From positions 1 through 8,802 of the forward strand of contig BNVE01000159.1 of the NCBI GenBank assembly GCA_025997875.1: a DNA stretch of 8,802 nucleotides, written 5' to 3'. The notes below the pieces were generated by a model that was given only the letters and a program-made list of their open reading frames with translations, did no database searches and was not told where the DNA came from. Shown one piece after another: positions 4,922 to 8,802 of this stretch (positions within the stretch are counted from its first letter, which is position 1; each line of letters opens with the position of its first letter). A program made the translations under genes and the position numbers. The DNA is from Spirochaetia bacterium (GTDB lineage: Bacteria; Spirochaetota; Spirochaetia; Treponematales; Breznakiellaceae).

Positions 4922-5137
4922 TTAAAGTTTGATTGCCTGTGCCGGACTGTCACCTTCGATTGAAATAACACGATTACGTCTGCCAGCGTATAGAATCTCT
5001 AAATACTTGCTGTCAGTATCTGATGTAACCGCCTTAAACGTTACATCTAATCCCGAAGACCGAAAGGCTCTCTCCAATTCCCGAAGTGGTTTTAGATATT
5101 CCGCAAAAACGATCTTATTGTGCGAGGTAATTTTCAT
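4922..5137 (-). CDS. Small hypothetical phage protein downstream of the ATPase (71 aa)
   Basis: The ATG at 5137 follows TAGGAGGGAATT, and that TAG is the stop of the MuB-type gene, so the two are directly coupled. The 71-aa product begins MKITSHNKIVFAEYLKPLRE, with a helical middle (LRELERAFRSSGLDVTFK) and a C-terminal beta-like part (KYLEILYAGRRNRVISIEGDSPAQAIKL). It reads as a compact alpha/beta fold. The ISIEGDSPAQA segment recurs in small genes near MuB in related phages, as I recall it. No function is assignable. Confidence 0.8.
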   Translation of the reverse strand: MKITSHNKIVFAEYLKPLRELERAFRSSGLDVTFKAVTSDTDSKYLEILYAGRRNRVISIEGDSPAQAIKL

Positions 5138-5146
5138 AATTCCCTC

Positions 5147-6064
5147 CTACCTCATCAGCAATTCGCTGGCGGCAGCGATGATATCGCCGTCCGGTTTTTC
5201 CGCCCGGTTGATACCCATGATTTGGTGGACCCGGCCCATGAGTTTCACCAAGGTGCGGGTTGATCCGTTAGCTGTTTTGACAAAGGTATCAAGGGTTTCC
5301 TTGGGAAGTTCCGGCCAGACCCCGGTGATGATTTTTTCCGCATCAGCTTTTTTCAATTTGCCGAGTTTCACAAAGACCCCAACCCTGCTTATAAGTTGTT
5401 CGTGATCATTGCGGAGATTGCGGATTTTATACTCAAGCTGGGGTAGGCCGACCAGCACGACTCCGGTATGGGCTTTGTCATTTATTATCCTGCGGATAAG
5501 CTCAAGGGAGCTATCGGAAAGATAATCCGCCTCATCAATTATCAGGACTGCGTCCCGATCCTTCAGGGTATCGACTACCCGATCAATAACGGCGTTCATG
5601 CCGCCCTTATCCTCCACGCCAAGGGCATGGGCGATCTCGTTCATCAGGACAACCTTGGAGAAGCTCGGATCGACTTCTATCAGCAGGGCGGAATGGCTTT
5701 CCTTTGCGTACTGCCGGAGGGCAGTGGTTTTTCCGGTTCCCGCTTCCCCGATGATCACGGCGATATCGGCCTCATCCTGCGCGATGGTGATTGCCCTCCG
5801 CACCTGTTCCATCGTGGTTGTTTCCGCAGTAGGAACTTCCATCGTTGCAAGCCGCCGGGCTTCCCGGTTAAGCCATGCCTCGATCCGAGCCTCAACCTCT
5901 TTTACGTTGCCGTTATAGCTCCGGCCCTTGTAGGCGGAAATAACGCCTGATGAATAGCCGAGGGCTTGAGCCGCCTTGCTCTGGCTAATCCGCTTCCCCT
6001 CTTCCGGGGAACCAACTACGTCGAAGAACCTCTTATAAAGTCCTTCATCAAAAATGTCACTCAT
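5147..6064 (-). CDS. B: MuB-type AAA+ transposition target-selection ATPase
   Basis: This is a 305-aa protein, close to Mu MuB (312 aa). Residues about 22-50 form an N-terminal helix-turn-helix (KRISQSKAAQALGYSSGVIS). Walker A is GEAGTGKTT at 106-114, Walker B AVLIIDEAD at 172-180 with D177 and E178, a sensor-like VGLPQL at 205-210, and R227 in LISRVG is a candidate arginine finger. The C-terminal domain (residues about 235-300) matches the MuB C-terminal helical region. MuB filaments on target DNA and, with MuA, directs integration and protects against self-insertion. The start at 6064 has AAGGAGCGAGATTGT upstream. It follows the transposase gene after a 57-base gap with a hairpin. Confidence 0.95.
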   Translation of the reverse strand: MSDIFDEGLYKRFFDVVGSPEEGKRISQSKAAQALGYSSGVISAYKGRSYNGNVKEVEARIEAWLNREARRLATMEVPTAETTTMEQVRRAITIAQDEADIAVIIGEAGTGKTTALRQYAKESHSALLIEVDPSFSKVVLMNEIAHALGVEDKGGMNAVIDRVVDTLKDRDAVLIIDEADYLSDSSLELIRRIINDKAHTGVVLVGLPQLEYKIRNLRNDHEQLISRVGVFVKLGKLKKADAEKIITGVWPELPKETLDTFVKTANGSTRTLVKLMGRVHQIMGINRAEKPDGDIIAAASELLMR

Positions 6065-6095
6065 ACAATCTCGCTCCTTGTATGTGCTTTTTTAT

Positions 6096-6112
6096 CCACC
6101 TCTACGAGGCGG
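6096..6112. promoter_or_regulatory. Hairpin between transposase and ATPase genes
   Basis: On the minus strand CCGCCTC-GTA-GAGGTGG (complement of 6096-6112) forms a 7-bp stem with one G-T pair, flanked by TAT/ATA. It is in the 57-base gap between MuA and MuB. An A-run, not a T-run, follows it on the transcript, so it is not a terminator. It could set the A-to-B expression ratio or protect an mRNA end. Confidence 0.4.
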
Positions 6113-6121
6113 GGATATCCT

Positions 6122-8074
6122 TTAATCAACATCAAAAATCCCTTTGTATTTCTTTTTTTTCGGTTTCGGGAATTCCGATATCTGTAGAGCCGGGCCGGAA
6201 AGCGGATCGCCATTCACCACTTGCCGTTCATCCTGGGCATTGGTTACTTCCTCTGCCATCAGTTCCGCAGGGCTTTTTATACTCTGGCGGATTTCAGATG
6301 CATTTCTTGCAAACTTGGACAAATGATTACGTGCGGTCTTTTGCGCTTTCCGTTGGGCTCGCATATTTTCTTCCGGGATGCCGAAGTCTTTGAGAACATC
6401 GCTTTCGGCTTCAAATAGGTAGGTTCGTTCGGGAAGTAGGAATAGGGATACGGTTCCGATTTTATTAATGTCCCTGCGGACCTCAACCTCGGTACCGATA
6501 TACTGGACCATCTGCGGATTGAAGTATTCGATGCCGTCAATAGTGACCCCGTTCCGCTGGACGGTTCGTTTTTCCCGGCGGGTGAAGATGTATTTCCGCA
6601 TCTCCTCCGGGATATCTTTTCGCGGCCCCCGGGTCTCTTCATAAACCTGCTGTGGGGTTTTCCCATCCATGCCCTGCCCGGTATGGTGCCACTCGTTATT
6701 AAACCACTCGACATATTCCGCATACATCCGGCGGACATCCTCAAGGGTAAGCTCCACGTCGATCTTATCCCGGCCATTTATCCGGCCCCAATACAGCTTT
6801 GCTTCATCCGGACGTTGAGCGGTATTCGATCCAACATAGGTCTCCATCCGCTTTTCAAATAACTCAATGTCCGTGCGGAATGCCCGCTCTATCGGTTTTG
6901 ATTGCCCCCGGTAGGGGATACAGAAATGCGCCAGGGTTCCACAGTCATGCAGAACACCTTCAACAAGGTCACAGGTATCCTTATCCAGTTTCATGCGCCG
7001 CTGTTTCCAGGTATTTCCGGCGAACCAATAGCTTTTGAAATCCTTCCCGTTATCGATCAGGAGATTGTCAAATGTTCCGCAGTTCTCAACGCTCATGCTC
7101 ATGGCGCGGAGGATGGTCAGGGTATTGGGGACTACATCAATATGCCAACCGGTAATTTTGCGGCTCCGCATATCATCAAACCGGGTAAGCCAGGGGCGGA
7201 AGATGCGGCCCTTGTGTTTTATTACAAAGTCAAAAAGGTGATGGTCCGCCACTCCCCATTCCATGGATTTGAAAAGGGTATAATCGCGGGTGATATACGG
7301 ATCGAAGCGGTCATGATAAGCCTTCTCTCCCATGCGGTAAAAGGTTTTTACCGAGGCGGGAATCTCATCCCGGATGTAGCGGTTTATGATTGAGTAGTTG
7401 AGGTTATATCCGAATTGACGGATGTCCCGCTCCACGGTTCGGCAGGACGGTTTATGCGAATCAAGGTAAATGGCCTGGATCAGTTCCTTGGCCTGTTCAT
7501 CAAGGGAGGCCCCGCTCCCGCCCCGCCGCTTGGCATATTGGGGGGCAAGTCCGGCGAGGCCGTTCTGTTCATACCGTTCCAGCCATCGGTACAGGCTGGA
7601 CTGCGTGGAAATATCGCCGTAGGGTCCAAGCTGGCCCCGGAGTTCCGGTACCGCCACACTGTTATTGTAGGCGGTTACAAACTGCCCGGCGGTAAGGCCG
7701 GATGCGCTGTAGGCTTCCAGGACCTTCCGGCGGGTAGCGGCGATCTGTAGGTATTCTGCGGGGGTATTGTCCAGGGGTTTTACTTCCCCGGCTTTGGCTC
7801 CCCTGCCTGAATAGCGGGGGATATCGATTTTCTTTTCTACTTTTGAAGCTGGTTTTAATTGGTTTTGAAGGTCTTCTAAGGTGGTTTTTATACTGGCGGC
7901 ATAGGCGGTCTGGATGTCCTCCGGGAGGTTCGCTAGATGGTATCGGCGTTCCTTGCCACCTCTCGCCGCATAGCTGCGGTATGGCCAACACTCATTTTTT
8001 GCCCTTTGGATAATCCATCCTTTGGATCGAGATACCAGTTGGGCGATCTCGTTATGGGTCAGCCATTTTTCCAT
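6122..8074 (-). CDS. A: MuA-type DDE transposase
   Basis: This is a 650-aa protein (Mu MuA is 663). Residues 1-63 resemble the N-terminal winged-helix domain of MuA that binds the enhancer/operator (WLTHNEIAQLVSRSKGWI, then KNECWPYRSYA, GGKERRYHLANLPEDI). Residues about 105-240 are the end-binding helical domain (GLTAGQFVTAYNNS, QSSLYRWLERYEQNGLAGL). The catalytic triad is visible as D277 in WGVADHHLFDF, D341 in LLIDNGKDF and E396 in SKPIERAF; its spacing of 64 and 55 agrees with Mu (67 and 56). The C-terminal part (about 490-650) ends in a basic FPKPKKKKYKGIFDVD. MuA cuts and joins phage ends. The start at 8074 abuts the preceding stop (TAA then ATG), with AGGGGAG within the upstream gene. 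Confidence 0.96.
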   Translation of the reverse strand: MEKWLTHNEIAQLVSRSKGWIIQRAKNECWPYRSYAARGGKERRYHLANLPEDIQTAYAASIKTTLEDLQNQLKPASKVEKKIDIPRYSGRGAKAGEVKPLDNTPAEYLQIAATRRKVLEAYSASGLTAGQFVTAYNNSVAVPELRGQLGPYGDISTQSSLYRWLERYEQNGLAGLAPQYAKRRGGSGASLDEQAKELIQAIYLDSHKPSCRTVERDIRQFGYNLNYSIINRYIRDEIPASVKTFYRMGEKAYHDRFDPYITRDYTLFKSMEWGVADHHLFDFVIKHKGRIFRPWLTRFDDMRSRKITGWHIDVVPNTLTILRAMSMSVENCGTFDNLLIDNGKDFKSYWFAGNTWKQRRMKLDKDTCDLVEGVLHDCGTLAHFCIPYRGQSKPIERAFRTDIELFEKRMETYVGSNTAQRPDEAKLYWGRINGRDKIDVELTLEDVRRMYAEYVEWFNNEWHHTGQGMDGKTPQQVYEETRGPRKDIPEEMRKYIFTRREKRTVQRNGVTIDGIEYFNPQMVQYIGTEVEVRRDINKIGTVSLFLLPERTYLFEAESDVLKDFGIPEENMRAQRKAQKTARNHLSKFARNASEIRQSIKSPAELMAEEVTNAQDERQVVNGDPLSGPALQISEFPKPKKKKYKGIFDVD

Positions 8075-8308
8075 TTATGCCGCACTCCCCTGAAGTTCCG
8101 CAAAGGAAAGATCATGGATATCGCCATTTCCTTCTTCAACAGAAAAATAGGGATACCAGTTATCACCGTCCGGGTTTATTTTGTTATCCGTAACGAACTG
8201 GTTTACATCCTGAAACCAATTTTTCTTAATCTCCTCTATGGTTTCATACGTTGATACAAGGTTATCGCCCCAATCCAATACCACAACATTGACCATGTAG
8301 GTTTTCAT
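8075..8308 (-). CDS. Small acidic hypothetical protein before the transposase (77 aa)
   Basis: The open frame extends to 8332, but ATG 8308 is preferred: AAAGGAAGGCGCGGC lies just upstream, and the start overlaps the end of the preceding frame as ATGA. The product begins MKTYMVNVVVLDWGDNLVST, followed by a helix (ETIEEIKKNWFQDVNQFV). An acidic aromatic part follows (DGDNWYPYFSVEEGNGDIHD), ending LQGSAA. It is a soluble small alpha/beta protein of unknown family. The stop at 8075 abuts the transposase start, and the transposase ribosome site lies in its last codons, so it is coupled to gene A. In Mu the gene at this place is ner, but no Ner-like DNA-binding helix is seen. Confidence 0.72.
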   Translation of the reverse strand: MKTYMVNVVVLDWGDNLVSTYETIEEIKKNWFQDVNQFVTDNKINPDGDNWYPYFSVEEGNGDIHDLSFAELQGSAA

Positions 8309-8576
8309 GCCGCGCCTTCCTTTATCGCCCATTTAAAGTTGTTAGCGATATTCTCTTCTCCCATGAAGCGGGCATAGATCACCGCATCGTCCTTGGAAAT
8401 TTCCTCATAGATGTACCGATAAGGGGCGACAGCACCGCAGGATGTAAGCTCCAGATGTTCAGGTCCACAACCTTGGAAATCTGAATATCCATCGCATCAA
8501 AGGATTTGCTTTTTTGGCTGATGACCGGCAAAGTCAAAATACTGCCATCGTTCAGACTGAAGGTTTGTTTCATCAT
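8305..8576 (-). pseudogene. Small gene apparently split by a frameshift (about 90 aa)
   Basis: Frame 0 from ATG 8576 gives MMKQTFSLNDGSILTLPVIS, then KSFDAMDIQISKVVDL, then turns into unlikely sequence (SLHPAVLSPLIGTSMRKFPR) and stops at 8379-8381. The -1 frame is open from 8496 to a TGA at 8305-8307 and reads as natural protein late on: PYRYIYEEISKDDAVIYARF, then MGEENIANNFKWAIKEGAA. It has no ATG, GTG or TTG start before its last third. Its stop overlaps the next start as ATGA with GGAAGG upstream, the normal arrangement here. The simplest reading is one gene of about 90 aa with a one- or two-base shift between about 8495 and 8420. It could be a mutation, an assembly error or a programmed shift. 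Family unknown. Confidence 0.5.
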
Positions 8577-8767
8577 GCCGCACCACCTTCCTGCCTGCGG
8601 GAGGCGGCAGCCATCAGATCGCCGAAAGTGGCAAAGCCGAGCATTTGAGCTAGGGCTGTCCCCACTGCATCCGAATTCCGCAATTCCTTACATAAAAATC
8701 TTACCGAAGGGAACGGATTCTTCAGGTTAAAAATCTTACCATGGTGTAGCCCGGAGAACCCTCTCAA
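8573..8767 (-). CDS. Small hypothetical protein at right edge, start uncertain
   Basis: The frame ends at TGA 8573-8575, overlapping the next ATG as ATGA, which supports its being translated. The C-terminal part reads naturally: VRFLCKELRNSDAVGTALAQ, then MLGFATFGDLMAAASRRQE and GGAA. The start is unclear. The TTG at 8767 overlaps a possible upstream TGA as TTGA, the operon's usual coupling, but has no ribosome site. The frame is also open to the window edge, and a GTG further in (about residue 36) is another option. An ATG 35 bp off-frame would fit if one of the two direct repeats at 8693-8740 were absent. No family is recognised. Confidence 0.45.
   Translation of the reverse strand: MRGFSGLHHGKIFNLKNPFPSVRFLCKELRNSDAVGTALAQMLGFATFGDLMAAASRRQEGGAA
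8693..8740. repeat. 13-bp direct repeat pair, 35 bp apart
   Basis: TAAAAATCTTACC occurs exactly at 8693-8705 and at 8728-8740, a 35-bp period (22 bases between copies). The copies fall in different phases of the overlapping frame, so this is a nucleotide repeat rather than a protein repeat. On the minus strand both read GGTAAGATTTTTA, and beyond the core the flanks are loosely similar (AAGAATCCG against AAGGAATTGCG). They may be repressor or transposase binding sites, which Mu carries just upstream of its early genes, or the scar of a small duplication. Confidence 0.55.
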
Positions 8768-8802
8768 GAGGATTTGAAAGTATCCGCGAGAGCGAACAGA
8801 GA
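8764..8802 (-). CDS. Possible C-terminal end of an upstream gene
   Basis: On the minus strand a frame open from the edge encodes SLFALADTFKSS and stops at TGA 8764-8766. Twelve residues are too few to be sure, but the overlap TTGA with a TTG start at 8767 matches the coupling seen elsewhere. The rest of the gene, if real, lies outside the window. Confidence 0.2.
   Translation of the reverse strand, partial: SLFALADTFKSS

Noticed and set aside
4929..7750. Several plus-strand open frames of about 100-160 codons across the MuA and MuB genes
   Set aside because: They are antisense shadows of clearly recognisable transposase and ATPase coding sequence and lack ribosome sites or family features.
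8309..8332. Upstream start for the gene before the transposase
   Set aside because: The ATG at 8332 has no ribosome site. The ATG at 8308 has GGAAGG and the usual ATGA overlap.
8508..8516. A-run as a programmed -1 slip site for the split gene
   Set aside because: Slipping at this run leads into a TGA at 8497-8499 after a few codons, so it cannot join the two coding parts.
8075..8767. A Ner-like or repressor gene upstream of the transposase
   Set aside because: None of the small products here shows a recognisable helix-turn-helix of the Ner or Mu repressor type.
8757..8774. Hairpin AATCCTC-TTGA-GAGGGTT near the right edge as a terminator
   Set aside because: The 7-bp stem has one G-T pair and no T-run follows. 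It may be an operator, but there is too little context at the edge to call it.

Overview
The window is the early region of a Mu-like transposable phage or prophage, read entirely from the minus strand, so genes run from the right edge (8802) to the left edge (1). The anchors are a full-length MuA-type DDE transposase (6122-8074), a MuB-type AAA+ target-selection ATPase (5147-6064), a Mu Gam end-protection protein (4089-4601) and a GemA/gp16-type regulator (2387-2875), in the same order as in phage Mu. Such phages are typical of Gram-negative bacteria. Base composition looks near 50% GC and ribosome sites are strong AGGAG types. The sequence alone does not identify the host.

Layout, in order of transcription. 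(1) 8802-8075: small coupled genes ahead of the transposase, where Mu has ner. No Ner or repressor is recognisable. One gene (8305-8576) appears split by a frameshift, and 13-bp direct repeats lie close to the right edge. (2) 8074-5147: transposase and its ATPase partner, with a hairpin between them. (3) 5137-4588: three small phage genes leading into Gam. Two of them (52 aa each) are easily missed. (4) 4601-3812: Gam, a strong intercistronic hairpin and a 74-aa phage protein. (5) 3808-3023: an HNH endonuclease with duplicated N-terminal helical repeats, probably a mobile insertion. (6) 3026-2387: a 54-aa single-pass membrane protein followed by GemA. (7) 2387-1001: six tightly overlapping small genes (coiled coil, winged helix, unknown, zinc knuckle, basic protein, DUF4406), ended by a clean intrinsic terminator at 967-990.

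The gap 820-966 holds a 14-bp perfect palindrome and a second imperfect dyad. It is the likely promoter/operator of the next transcription unit, whose first three genes (819-568, 557-357 and 346 to beyond the edge) are unknown. This matches the position of Mu's middle promoter, but no Mor or C activator is recognisable here.

In concert, the transposase and MuB carry out replicative transposition, Gam protects DNA ends, and GemA is thought to modulate host functions. The many ATGA and TAATG overlaps imply one translationally coupled polycistron. The least explained parts are the small-gene tail at 1001-2387, the 54-aa membrane protein, the frameshifted pre-transposase gene and the three genes after the terminator.
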